A stretch of DNA of 64,000 nt from Paracoccus sp. MA (GTDB lineage: Bacteria; Pseudomonadota; Alphaproteobacteria; Rhodobacterales; Rhodobacteraceae): positions 519,001-583,000 of the forward strand of contig NZ_CP087597.1 in the NCBI RefSeq assembly GCF_020990385.1, written 5' to 3'. The translations under genes and the position numbers were made by a program. The notes beneath the pieces were generated by a model. That model worked only from the letters and a program-made list of their open reading frames with translations, had not been told where the DNA came from and did no database searches. Each line of letters opens with the position of its first letter. The stretch's first letter is position 1. This document shows positions 1-10,038 of the stretch, piece after piece.

Positions 1-22
1 AATCGACCAGCGCGACGCGCAT
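1..22 (-). CDS. hisH: HisH fragment, imidazole glycerol phosphate synthase glutaminase subunit (5' end only)
   Basis: The complement of the first 22 bases starts with ATG and reads M-R-V-A-L-V-D, the usual beginning of HisH, the glutaminase that supplies ammonia to HisF. The ATG overlaps the hisB stop as ATGA, so the two are translationally coupled. The rest lies outside the window. The call rests on seven residues plus the standard hisB-hisH gene order. Confidence 0.6.
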
Positions 23-609
23 CACAGCGCGCCCTTGGTCGAGGGCAGCACGCCCGCCATGCGCGGGTCGGGCTCGACCGCCTCGCGCAGGGCGCGAGCC
101 ACGGCCTTGAAGGCGGCCTCGGCGATGTGATGGGCGTTCAGCCCGTGGAGGCGGTCCACATGCAGCGTGATCCCGCCATGGGTCGAAAGCGCCTGGAAGA
201 ATTCCCGCACCAGCTCGGTGTCGAAGCTGCCGATCTTCTGCGCCGGGAAATCCACGTTCCAGACCAGATAAGGCCGCGCCGACAGGTCCAGCGCAGCGCG
301 CACCAGCGCATCGTCCATCGCCAGGTGGAAGGCGCCATAGCGCCGGATGCCCTTCTTGTCCCCCAGCGCCCGGGCCAAGGCCTGGCCGATGGCGATGCCG
401 GTATCCTCGACCGTGTGGTGGTCGTCGACATGCATGTCGCCCTTGGCCCGCACCGTCAGGTCGATCAGCGAATGCCGCGCCAGCTGGTCCAGCATGTGAT
501 CGAAGAAGCCGACGCCGGTGCGGTTGTCGTAGCGGCCGCTGCCGTCCAGGTCCAGCTCGACCTCGATCTGCGTTTCGGCCGTGTCGCGGGTGATCTTTGC
601 GCGGCGCAT
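22..609 (-). CDS. hisB: Imidazoleglycerol-phosphate dehydratase
   Basis: 195 residues, the size of a monofunctional IGP dehydratase; there is no histidinol-phosphatase domain as in the enterobacterial fusion. It dehydrates imidazole glycerol phosphate to imidazole acetol phosphate in histidine biosynthesis. The two metal-binding His-rich motifs are present: DDHHTVED at residues 62-69 and [10 protein letters not shown] at 160-169. The C-terminus runs into hisH with an ATGA overlap, so this is the upstream part of a his operon reading leftwards out of the window. The start is the ATG at 609, preceded by a purine-rich GGAGAG. No promoter is obvious between this gene and the divergent gene at 789. 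Confidence 0.96.
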   Translation of the reverse strand: MRRAKITRDTAETQIEVELDLDGSGRYDNRTGVGFFDHMLDQLARHSLIDLTVRAKGDMHVDDHHTVEDTGIAIGQALARALGDKKGIRRYGAFHLAMDDALVRAALDLSARPYLVWNVDFPAQKIGSFDTELVREFFQALSTHGGITLHVDRLHGLNAHHIAEAAFKAVARALREAVEPDPRMAGVLPSTKGAL

Positions 610-730
610 CTGGCGTCTCTCCTCATCAGGCTCGCCGCCTTATAGGACCCGATCCGGCGGCTGAAAAGCGCGGGATGCGGCGGGAAACCGCACCCATCCT
701 TGTCATATGGCCGATGCAATGCCAAAAAGT

Positions 731-772
731 GACAAGCGACCCACAAGGGCGACCCGCAAGGACAAGCGACCC
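731..772. repeat. Pair of 12-bp direct repeats
   Basis: GACAAGCGACCC occurs at 731-742 and again at 761-772, with a related GGGCGACCC between them, just upstream of the coiled-coil gene start at 789. It could be a regulatory site or a slippage product; nothing distinguishes the two. Confidence 0.5.
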
Positions 773-788
773 GAAAGGATCCCGGCCG

Positions 789-1412
789 ATGAGAGACGAC
801 CTGAACGCCAGCGAAAAGCGGCTGATCGCGGCCCTGGACCGCATCGACCAATTCCTCGACCGTGCGGACCTGGCGCGCCGCACCGCCTCCGGACCCCCGG
901 CCGGCGATGCCGAAGGCGCCGAGGCGCGGCTGCGCGAGATTCAGGCCGAAAATCAGCGCCTCTCGCAAGACCTTGCCGCGCTGCACGAGCGCCAGGCGGC
1001 CATGCTGGCCGACTGCGAGGCGCGGCTGGCCGAGGCGCATCAGCGGCTGGTCCATGCCGGGCAGGAAGCCGCCCGGCTCTCGGCCGCGAACGAGGCCTTG
1101 GCCGAGGCCAACCGCGCCCTGATCGCGGCCCAGGGCGGCGGCGAGTCGCCGGACGAGACCCGCCGGGCGCTGGAGGCCGAGATCGAATCGCTGCGCGCCG
1201 CCCGCTCTGCCGAGATCGCGCAGATGGGCGAGATCATCGACGCGCTGGACCGGATGATCGACCTGCCGCCGCAGGCGGGGCCGGCAGGTGCGTCCGAAAC
1301 CGGAACCGCCGCGCCGGTCGAGGACGGCCCGGCCGAGCCGGCGGGGCGGAGCGAGGAGCCGGCCGGCGACCTGGCCCGGGAAGGCGCCAATCTGGACGGG
1401 GAAAGGGGCTGA
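789..1412 (+). CDS. Coiled-coil protein encoded next to zapA
   Basis: 207 residues, not recognised as a named family. The first part (residues 1-30) and the stretch from about 45 to 160 are rich in Ala, Glu, Arg and Leu with heptad-like spacing, typical of a long coiled coil. The last 40 residues are Pro/Gly/Ala/Glu-rich and probably disordered. There is no signal peptide or membrane segment, so it should be cytoplasmic. The stop is three bases before the zapA ATG, so the two form one operon. Alphaproteobacteria often carry a small coiled-coil gene (DUF4164 type) before zapA; this could be a longer relative working with ZapA at the division ring, which is inference from position. I chose the ATG at 789, where the coiled coil begins; an open frame extends further upstream without family support. 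Confidence 0.75.
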   Translation: MRDDLNASEKRLIAALDRIDQFLDRADLARRTASGPPAGDAEGAEARLREIQAENQRLSQDLAALHERQAAMLADCEARLAEAHQRLVHAGQEAARLSAANEALAEANRALIAAQGGGESPDETRRALEAEIESLRAARSAEIAQMGEIIDALDRMIDLPPQAGPAGASETGTAAPVEDGPAEPAGRSEEPAGDLAREGANLDGERG

Positions 1413-1415
1413 GCC

Positions 1416-1778
1416 ATGGCCGAAGTCGATTTCACGATCGGGCACAAATCCTATACGCTGGCCTGCCAGGAGGGCGAGGAGCGGCTGCTGAAACGCGCCG
1501 CGGGCCTTCTGGATGCCGAGGCGCGGGTGATCCTGGAACAGGCCGGCCGCATGCCCGAGCCGCGGCTGCTGCTGTTGTCGGGGCTGATGCTGGCCGACCG
1601 CACCTCGGCGCTGGAGGATCGCGTCGCCTCGCTGGAACGCGAACTGGCGCGGCTGAAGACCAATCCGCAGCGCGTCGAGGTGCCGGTGGTGCCCGAAAGC
1701 CTCGCCGAGGCCATGGCCGAACTGGCGGCGCGGGCCGAGGCCCTGGCCCAGAAGGCCGAGGACCAGACGGCGGGCTGA
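1416..1778 (+). CDS. zapA: Cell division protein ZapA
   Basis: 120 residues, normal for ZapA, which bundles FtsZ filaments at the septum. The N-terminal globular half begins MAEVDFTIGHKSYTLACQEG and contains EERLLKRAAGLLD and the LLLLSGLMLADR segment typical of the family. The C-terminal half (about residues 60-115) is the dimerising coiled coil. Translation probably follows that of the upstream coiled-coil gene, three bases away. The gene is followed within about 60 bases by a probable 6S RNA, the arrangement known in many proteobacteria. Confidence 0.93.
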   Translation: MAEVDFTIGHKSYTLACQEGEERLLKRAAGLLDAEARVILEQAGRMPEPRLLLLSGLMLADRTSALEDRVASLERELARLKTNPQRVEVPVVPESLAEAMAELAARAEALAQKAEDQTAG

Positions 1779-1799
1779 TCCCCCGCCCGCGCCGTCCCA

Positions 1800-1827
1800 T
1801 GAGTATTTGAAGAATCGGTGAAGAACA
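1800..1827 (+). repeat. Dispersed 3'-end repeat, divergent copy A
   Basis: GAGTATTTGAAGAATCGGTG lies just after zapA and resembles the short element found after several other genes in this window (core close to GGTATTTGGAAAACAGAG). It is the most diverged copy. Confidence 0.45.
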
Positions 1828-1837
1828 GGCCGCGCCG

Positions 1838-1968
1838 ATGATGCGCGGGCTGCCTGTTCGCATGTTCCCTTGCCGGGGTTCGCTGTCCGGGGCGAATCCG
1901 CCGGCGAGGAGCCGGGATTCTTTCCGCCTTGGGCGGGATCGGGCGAACAATTCCCGGCATGGAGCAGA
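1838..1968 (+). ncRNA. ssrS: Probable 6S RNA
   Basis: This stretch directly follows zapA, the classical position of the 6S RNA gene. It folds as a long interrupted hairpin. CTGTTCGC at 1854-1861 pairs with GCGAACA at 1943-1949. CTTGCCGG pairs with CCGGCGAG further in, and GGTTCGC with GCGAATCC in the terminal arm. A small side hairpin CCGCC-TTG-GGCGG lies on the 3' side of the central region, as in known 6S RNAs. 6S RNA binds the sigma70 holoenzyme by mimicking an open promoter. Boundaries are approximate. No covariance search could be run, so the identification rests on position and fold. Confidence 0.55.
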
Positions 1969-1982
1969 AATGGAAGCGTAAC

Positions 1983-2002
1983 ATATTGAAATACATCAAT
2001 AT
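1983..2002. promoter_or_regulatory. Palindromic operator before the sulfate transport operon
   Basis: ATATTGA-AATACA-TCAATAT is a perfect 7-bp inverted repeat with a 6-bp spacer. It sits in an unusually AT-rich stretch about 110 bases before the binding-protein gene, in the window normally used by a CysB-like or similar regulator. The cognate regulator is not in the window. Confidence 0.5.
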
Positions 2003-2032
2003 TAAAAACGATGGTTTAACGCGTCTTTTCTC

Positions 2033-2062
2033 TTGAAATAAACGATAAAGCCTGTCGTAATT
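2033..2062 (+). promoter_or_regulatory. Candidate sigma70-type promoter of the sulfate transport operon
   Basis: TTGAAA at 2033-2038 and GTAATT at 2057-2062 are separated by 18 bases in the AT-rich stretch between the palindrome and the gene start. Both boxes are imperfect, so this is only a reasonable candidate. Confidence 0.35.
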
Positions 2063-2110
2063 ACGGTCATGAGGAGAGCCCTCGTGGCAGAGTAAAGAGG
2101 ACAAGGCACC

Positions 2111-3253
2111 ATGATCCGCACCATTCGCGTGACCGACAGCCAGCTGGCCCATGGCCGGGTGATCCGCCGCCATCTGGACGGCCGCATCACGGTCGAGGAC
2201 GGCACCAAGCGCATGACCGGCTATCCGCTGAATCCCGGTTTCTGGGGCCGCTGCCTGGGTCTTTCGATGCGGGGTGTGATGGCCGTGGCGGCGACCGTGG
2301 CCGGGCTGGGTCTGGCCGGGCAGGTTCATGCCGACAATACGCTGCTGAATGTCAGCTACGACCCGACCCGCGAGCTTTACCGCGAGGTGAACGCCGCCTT
2401 CTCGGCGAAATGGCAGGCCGAGGGGCATGCGGCGCCGACCATCGAGACGTCGCATGGCGGCTCGGGCGCGCAGGCGCGCTCGGTGATCGACGGGCTCAAG
2501 GCGCAGGTGGTGACGCTGGCGCTGGCCTCGGATATCGACCAGATCGCGTCCCGCGGTCTTCTGCCCGAGGATTGGCAGTCGCGACTGCCGCATAACAGCT
2601 CGCCCTATACCTCGACCATCGTCTTCCTGGTGCGCGAGGGCAATCCCAAGGGCATCCAGGACTGGGGCGATCTGGTCAAGGAGGGCGTCGAGGTGATCAC
2701 GCCGAACCCCAAGACCAGCGGCGGGGCGCGCTGGAATTATCTGGCCGCCTGGGCCTGGGCGCAGAAGAACGGCCAGGACCCCAAGACCTTCGTGGGCGAG
2801 CTGTTCAAGCACGTCCCGGTGCTGGACAGCGGCGCGCGCGGCTCGACCACCACCTTCACCCAGCGCGAGATCGGCGACGTGCTGCTGGCCTGGGAAAACG
2901 AGGCCTATCTGGCGCTGAACGAGCTGGGCGAGGACCGGTTCGACATCGTCGTGCCCTCGGTCTCGATCCTGGCTGAGCCGCCGGTGGCCATCGTGGACAA
3001 GAACATCGCCGATGACGAGCAGAAGGCGCTGGCCGATGCCTATCTGGACTTCCTCTATTCGCCCGAGGGGCAGGCGCTGGCCTTCAAGCACTATTATCGC
3101 GCCTGGGACGACAGCGCCGCCAATCCCGAGGACGTGGCGCGCTTCCCCGAGCTGGATCTGGTGACCATCGCCGATTTCGGCGGCTGGAAACAGGCCCAGC
3201 CCGAGCATTTCGGCGACGGCGGCACGTTCGACCAGATCTATTCGGGGCAATGA
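2111..3253 (+). CDS. Sulfate-binding protein of the sulfate ABC importer, with an N-terminal extension
   Basis: 380 residues from the ATG at 2111, which has an AAGAGG ribosome site nine bases upstream. The periplasmic sulfate/thiosulfate-binding family starts at about residue 53: [18 protein letters not shown] followed by QVHA is a signal peptide, and mature [10 protein letters not shown] (about 81-90) and [10 protein letters not shown] are family signatures. Residues 1-52 come before the signal peptide and look like a separate hydrophilic piece ([14 protein letters not shown]). An internal ATG at 2267 would give a normal 328-residue precursor but has a poor ribosome site. The operon continues with cysT four bases on. 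It could be called sbp or cysP; the sequence does not decide. Confidence 0.9.
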   Translation: MIRTIRVTDSQLAHGRVIRRHLDGRITVEDGTKRMTGYPLNPGFWGRCLGLSMRGVMAVAATVAGLGLAGQVHADNTLLNVSYDPTRELYREVNAAFSAKWQAEGHAAPTIETSHGGSGAQARSVIDGLKAQVVTLALASDIDQIASRGLLPEDWQSRLPHNSSPYTSTIVFLVREGNPKGIQDWGDLVKEGVEVITPNPKTSGGARWNYLAAWAWAQKNGQDPKTFVGELFKHVPVLDSGARGSTTTFTQREIGDVLLAWENEAYLALNELGEDRFDIVVPSVSILAEPPVAIVDKNIADDEQKALADAYLDFLYSPEGQALAFKHYYRAWDDSAANPEDVARFPELDLVTIADFGGWKQAQPEHFGDGGTFDQIYSGQ

Positions 3254-3256
3254 CCG

Positions 3257-4096
3257 ATGGCGCTGGCGCTTCGCTTGCAGAAATCCCCCATGCCGGGCTT
3301 TGGCCTCGGCATGGGCATTACCCTGGCCATGCTGTCGCTGATCGTCATCCTGCCGGTCGGCGCGCTGCTGGCGCGCGGGATCAGCTACGGACCCGAGGCG
3401 GTCTGGGCCACCATCAACACGCCGCGGGTCTGGGCGGCGCTGTATCTGTCCTTCCGGCTGGCCTTCTTTGCCGCGCTGTTCAATCTGGTCTTCGGCACGC
3501 TGCTGGCCTGGGTGCTGGCGCGCTATGACTTCCCGGGCCGCCGGCTGGTCGATGCGCTGGTCGATCTGCCCTTCGCCCTGCCGACCGCGGTGGCGGGCAT
3601 CGCGCTGACCGCGCTTTACGCGCCGAACGGCATCTTCGGCGGCATCGCCCGGGATCTGGGCGGCAAGATCGCCTATACGCAATGGGGCATCCTGATCGCG
3701 CTGATCTTCGTCGGCCTGCCCTTCGTCACCCGCACCGTGCAGCCGGTGATCGCCGAGATCGAGCAGGAGGTCGAGGAAGCCTCGGCCACGCTGGGGGCGG
3801 GGCGGTTCTACACCCTGCGCCGGGTGATCCTGCCCATGCTGCTGCCCGCGGCGCTGACCGGCTTCGCGCTGTCTCTGGCGCGCGCGGTCGGCGAATACGG
3901 CTCGGTCATCTTCATCGCCGGCAACCTGCCGATGAAGACCGAGATCGCGCCGCTGCTGATCGTCATCAAGCTCGAGGAGTTCGACTATGACGGGGCTGCG
4001 GCCATCGGCATCGCCATGCTGCTGATTTCCTTCACCATGCTGCTGGCGATCAACCTGATCCAGATCTGGAGCCGGAGGAGGATCGGTCATGTCTGA
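3257..4096 (+). CDS. cysT: Sulfate ABC transporter permease CysT
   Basis: 279 residues with about six hydrophobic helices, a normal CysT/CysU. It forms the transmembrane channel with CysW in the inner membrane. The family start (MPGFGLGMGITLAMLSLIV) is followed by the conserved PFALPTAVAGIALTALY segment and, near residues 175-190, the EAA loop (EEASATLGAGRFYTLRRV) that contacts the ATPase. The start is the ATG at 3257, three bases after the binding-protein stop. The end overlaps the cysW start by eight bases, so translation is coupled. Confidence 0.95.
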   Translation: MALALRLQKSPMPGFGLGMGITLAMLSLIVILPVGALLARGISYGPEAVWATINTPRVWAALYLSFRLAFFAALFNLVFGTLLAWVLARYDFPGRRLVDALVDLPFALPTAVAGIALTALYAPNGIFGGIARDLGGKIAYTQWGILIALIFVGLPFVTRTVQPVIAEIEQEVEEASATLGAGRFYTLRRVILPMLLPAALTGFALSLARAVGEYGSVIFIAGNLPMKTEIAPLLIVIKLEEFDYDGAAAIGIAMLLISFTMLLAINLIQIWSRRRIGHV

Positions 4097-4976
4097 CGGC
4101 GCGCTGCACGTTCCCGCCATCGAAAGACCCGCGAAATGGCGCCCGGTGACCGAGGAAAGCCGGGCCGCCCGCATCGTGCTGATCGCGCTGGCGCTGGGCG
4201 GGCTGGCCGTCCTGGTCGTGGCGCCGCTGGCCATCGTCTTTGCCGAGGCCCTGGCGCGGGGGGCCGGGCAGGCGCTCGCCTCCCTGGCCCGGCCCGAGGC
4301 GACCTCGGCCATCCGGCTGACGCTGATCGTCGCGGCGATCTCGGTGCCGGTGAACGCCGTCTTCGGCATCGCCGCCGCCTGGACGATCACCAAGTTCGAC
4401 TTTCGCGGCAAGGCTTTCCTGATCACGCTGATCGACCTGCCGTTTTCCATCTCGCCGGTGGTGGCGGGCCTGGCGCTGGTGCTCTTGTTCGGCACCAACA
4501 GCCTGATCGGCGGCTGGCTGGTCGCCAGCGGCTTCCCGATCATCTTCGCCCTGCCGGGGATCGTGCTGGCCTCGATCTTCGTCACCTTCCCCTTCGTGGC
4601 GCGCGAGCTGATCCCGGTGATGATCGAACAGGGCCGGGCCGAGGAGGAGGCGGCGCTGACGCTGGGCGCCTCGGGCTGGCGCGCCTTCCTGACCGTGACG
4701 CTGCCCAACATCAAATGGGCGCTGCTTTACGGCGTGCTGCTGTGCAATGCCCGCGCCATGGGGGAATTCGGCGCCGTGGCCGTGGTCTCGGGCAAGATCC
4801 GCGGCCAGACCGCCACCATGCCGATCACCATCGAGATGCTCTACAACGAATATCTCTCGGTCGCGGCCTTCAGCCTGGCCGCGGTGCTGGCGGCTCTGGG
4901 GCTGCTGACGCTGGCGCTGAAGACCCTGCTGGAATGGCGCCATGCCGACCAGCTGGCCGCCGGCCGCCGGCACTGA
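4089..4976 (+). CDS. cysW: Sulfate ABC transporter permease CysW
   Basis: 295 residues, the second channel subunit of the sulfate importer. It has an N-terminal cytoplasmic tail, a first membrane helix at about residues 30-55, the [18 protein letters not shown] segment conserved in CysW, and the EAA loop [17 protein letters not shown] at about 180-196 that docks on CysA. The start overlaps cysT by eight bases, preceded by GGAGGA. The cysA gene follows after 16 bases. I expect it to work only with CysT, CysA and the binding protein encoded here. Confidence 0.95.
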   Translation: MSDGALHVPAIERPAKWRPVTEESRAARIVLIALALGGLAVLVVAPLAIVFAEALARGAGQALASLARPEATSAIRLTLIVAAISVPVNAVFGIAAAWTITKFDFRGKAFLITLIDLPFSISPVVAGLALVLLFGTNSLIGGWLVASGFPIIFALPGIVLASIFVTFPFVARELIPVMIEQGRAEEEAALTLGASGWRAFLTVTLPNIKWALLYGVLLCNARAMGEFGAVAVVSGKIRGQTATMPITIEMLYNEYLSVAAFSLAAVLAALGLLTLALKTLLEWRHADQLAAGRRH

Positions 4977-4992
4977 ACAATCGAGGTCCATC

Positions 4993-5712
4993 ATGCATAT
5001 CGAAATCGACGAAATCGCCAAGAGCTTCGGTTCGACGACGGCGCTGCACCCGGTCAGCCTCGCCATCCCCTCGGGGGCGCTGGTGGCGCTTTTGGGGCCC
5101 TCCGGCTCGGGCAAGACCACGCTTCTGCGCATCCTGGGCGGGCTGGAATTCCCCACCTCGGGCCGGGTGCTCTTCGACGGGCAGGACGCGACCGGGCTGA
5201 CGGTGCAGGAGCGCCGCGCCGGATTCGTCTTCCAGAGCTATGCGCTGTTCCGGCACATGACCGTGTTCGAGAATATCGCCTATGGTCTGCGCGCCCGCCC
5301 GCGCCGCACCCGCCCGCCGCAGGCCGAGATCGAGCGCCGGGTGACAAAGCTGCTTGAGCTGATCCAGCTGCCGCAGATCGCCAAACGCTTCCCCAGCCAG
5401 TTGTCGGGCGGCCAGCGCCAGCGCGTGGCCCTGGCCCGTGCGCTGGCCATCGAGCCGCGCATGCTGCTGCTCGACGAGCCCTTCGGCGCGCTCGACGCCC
5501 GGGTGCGCAAGGAGCTGCGCCAGGGGCTGCGCGAGATCCACGACACCACCGGCCTGACCACGGTTTTCGTCACCCATGACCAGGACGAGGCCATGGAGCT
5601 TGCCGACCTGGTGGTGGTGATGTCCATGGGCCGGATCGAACAGGTCGGCCGCCCGCAGGACATCCGCGCCCGGCCGGCGACGCCCTTCGTGCGCGAGTTC
5701 ATCGACGCCTGA
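4993..5712 (+). CDS. cysA: Sulfate ABC transporter ATPase CysA (short form)
   Basis: 239 residues: a complete ABC ATPase that energises sulfate import. Visible motifs are Walker A GPSGSGKT (35-42), the Q-loop FQSYALF (80-86), the signature LSGGQRQ (137-143), Walker B MLLLDEP (157-163) and the H-loop [10 protein letters not shown]. It stops right after the nucleotide-binding domain at VREFIDA. Typical CysA proteins are about 330-365 residues and carry a C-terminal TOBE-like regulatory region, which is absent here. The start is the ATG at 4993 after a GAGG ribosome site. It is the last gene of the operon and a strong terminator follows. Confidence 0.93.
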   Translation: MHIEIDEIAKSFGSTTALHPVSLAIPSGALVALLGPSGSGKTTLLRILGGLEFPTSGRVLFDGQDATGLTVQERRAGFVFQSYALFRHMTVFENIAYGLRARPRRTRPPQAEIERRVTKLLELIQLPQIAKRFPSQLSGGQRQRVALARALAIEPRMLLLDEPFGALDARVRKELRQGLREIHDTTGLTTVFVTHDQDEAMELADLVVVMSMGRIEQVGRPQDIRARPATPFVREFIDA

Positions 5713-5746
5713 GGCGGCCGGGTTCACGAGTGTTCGGGGAACGAAG

Positions 5747-5784
5747 AAGCCCCCGTCGCGGCATGGCTGCGGCGGGGGCTTTTC
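5747..5784 (+). terminator. Rho-independent terminator of the sulfate operon
   Basis: AAGCCCCCGTCGC and GCGGCGGGGGCTT form a 13-bp stem (one U-G pair) with a nine-base loop, followed by TTTT. It lies 35 bases after the cysA stop. Confidence 0.9.
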
Positions 5785-5838
5785 GCCGCGCTGCGGCGTG
5801 CCTAGATGAGGGCTTTCGGAACCCGTGCAGGAGACATG

Positions 5839-6363
5839 ATGGAACGCCTTCTTGAACGCAGCCTTTTCGCCAGCCGCTGGATGATGGCGCCGATCTATGT
5901 CGGATTGGCGCTGTCCCTGCTGATCCTGCTTTGGGTCTTTGCGCTGGAATTCTGGCACCTGGTGCAGATCCTGCCGGTGATGACCGTGAACGACGCGGTG
6001 CTGGGCGTGCTGGCGCTGATCGACCTGAGCCTGGCCGCCAACCTGCTGCTGATCGTGATCTTCTCGGGCTACGAGAATTTCGTCAGCCGCATGGACCTGA
6101 GCGAGCACGAGGACCGGCCGAACTGGCAGGGCGAGGTGGATTTCTCGGGGCTGAAGCTGAAGCTGGTGGCCTCGATCGTGGCGATCTCGGGCATCCATCT
6201 GCTGAAGGTGTTCATGGATGTCAGCAAATATGCCCCCGAACAGATCCGCTGGATGGTGGTGATCCACCTGGTCTTCGTGGTCTCGGGCGTGCTGCTGGCG
6301 GCGATGGACTGGATCTCGAACCACGGCAAGACGCTGAAGAAGGCGAAGGCGGCGCAGGGCTGA
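5839..6363 (+). CDS. UPF0114 family inner-membrane protein
   Basis: 174 residues, function unknown. The sequence matches the UPF0114/YqhA family: it begins with MERLLERSLFASRW, has hydrophobic helices at about residues 15-38, 50-75, 105-128 and 135-155, and contains SGYENFVSRMD after the second helix and ISGIHLLKVFMD in the third. I prefer the ATG at 5839 because AGGAG then lies five bases upstream; the ATG three bases earlier would be too close. It stands alone between two terminators, so it is probably a single-gene unit. Confidence 0.85.
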   Translation: MERLLERSLFASRWMMAPIYVGLALSLLILLWVFALEFWHLVQILPVMTVNDAVLGVLALIDLSLAANLLLIVIFSGYENFVSRMDLSEHEDRPNWQGEVDFSGLKLKLVASIVAISGIHLLKVFMDVSKYAPEQIRWMVVIHLVFVVSGVLLAAMDWISNHGKTLKKAKAAQG

Positions 6364-6389
6364 GCCGTCGCGCCGGTGGCGCGGTCGCA

Positions 6390-6412
6390 TGGGTATTTGG
6401 GAAACAGAGAAG
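6390..6412 (+). repeat. Dispersed 3'-end repeat, copy B
   Basis: GGGTATTTGGGAAACAGAGA begins at 6391, 28 bases after the UPF0114 stop, and is immediately followed by a hairpin terminator. Confidence 0.75.
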
Positions 6413-6415
6413 GGC

Positions 6416-6445
6416 AGGGGCGCCGCGTCGGCGGGGCGCCCCTTT
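6416..6445 (+). terminator. Terminator after the UPF0114 gene
   Basis: AGGGGCGCC (6416-6424) and GGCGCCCCT (6435-6443) form a perfect 9-bp stem with a ten-base loop and a short TTT tail. Confidence 0.7.
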
Positions 6446-6486
6446 CGCGTGCCGCGGATTTTTGGCCGGGCGGGCGGTGCGGACCC

Positions 6487-6514
6487 TTGCGACTTTGCCC
6501 GCCATGGCTATAAC
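6487..6514 (+). promoter_or_regulatory. Candidate sigma70 promoter of carB
   Basis: TTGCGA at 6487-6492 and TATAAC at 6509-6514 are spaced by 16 bases, 38 bases before the carB ATG. The -10 box is close to consensus. Confidence 0.55.
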
Positions 6515-6552
6515 CCCGGACGATTTATCAGCCGCCAGCCCGAGGGACCGCC

Positions 6553-9885
<3,333 letters not shown>

Positions 9886-9907
9886 ACCACCTGCGACGCC
9901 GATGCGA

Positions 9908-9935
9908 ATGGCCGCGCCGGGAAGGGCGCGGCCAT
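9908..9935 (+). terminator. Hairpin after carB
   Basis: ATGGCCGCGC and GCGCGGCCAT form a perfect 10-bp stem around an eight-base loop, 23 bases after the carB stop. The downstream run is weak in T, so termination may be partly Rho-dependent. Confidence 0.55.
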
Positions 9936-9959
9936 CGTCCTTGCGCCGGCGCGCGGCAG

Positions 9960-9994
9960 GAAAAAGGGGTGCGGTCCCGGCGGACCGCACCCCT
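9960..9994 (-). terminator. Rho-independent terminator of the RTX gene
   Basis: AGGGGTGCGGTCC and GGACCGCACCCCT form a perfect 13-bp stem with a four-base loop. Read on the minus strand it ends in TTTTTCC, 45 bases after the RTX gene stop. Confidence 0.9.
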
Positions 9995-10038
9995 CGCCGG
10001 CCGCCTGCGCTGGGGGAGGGGCGCAGGGGATCTCGACT

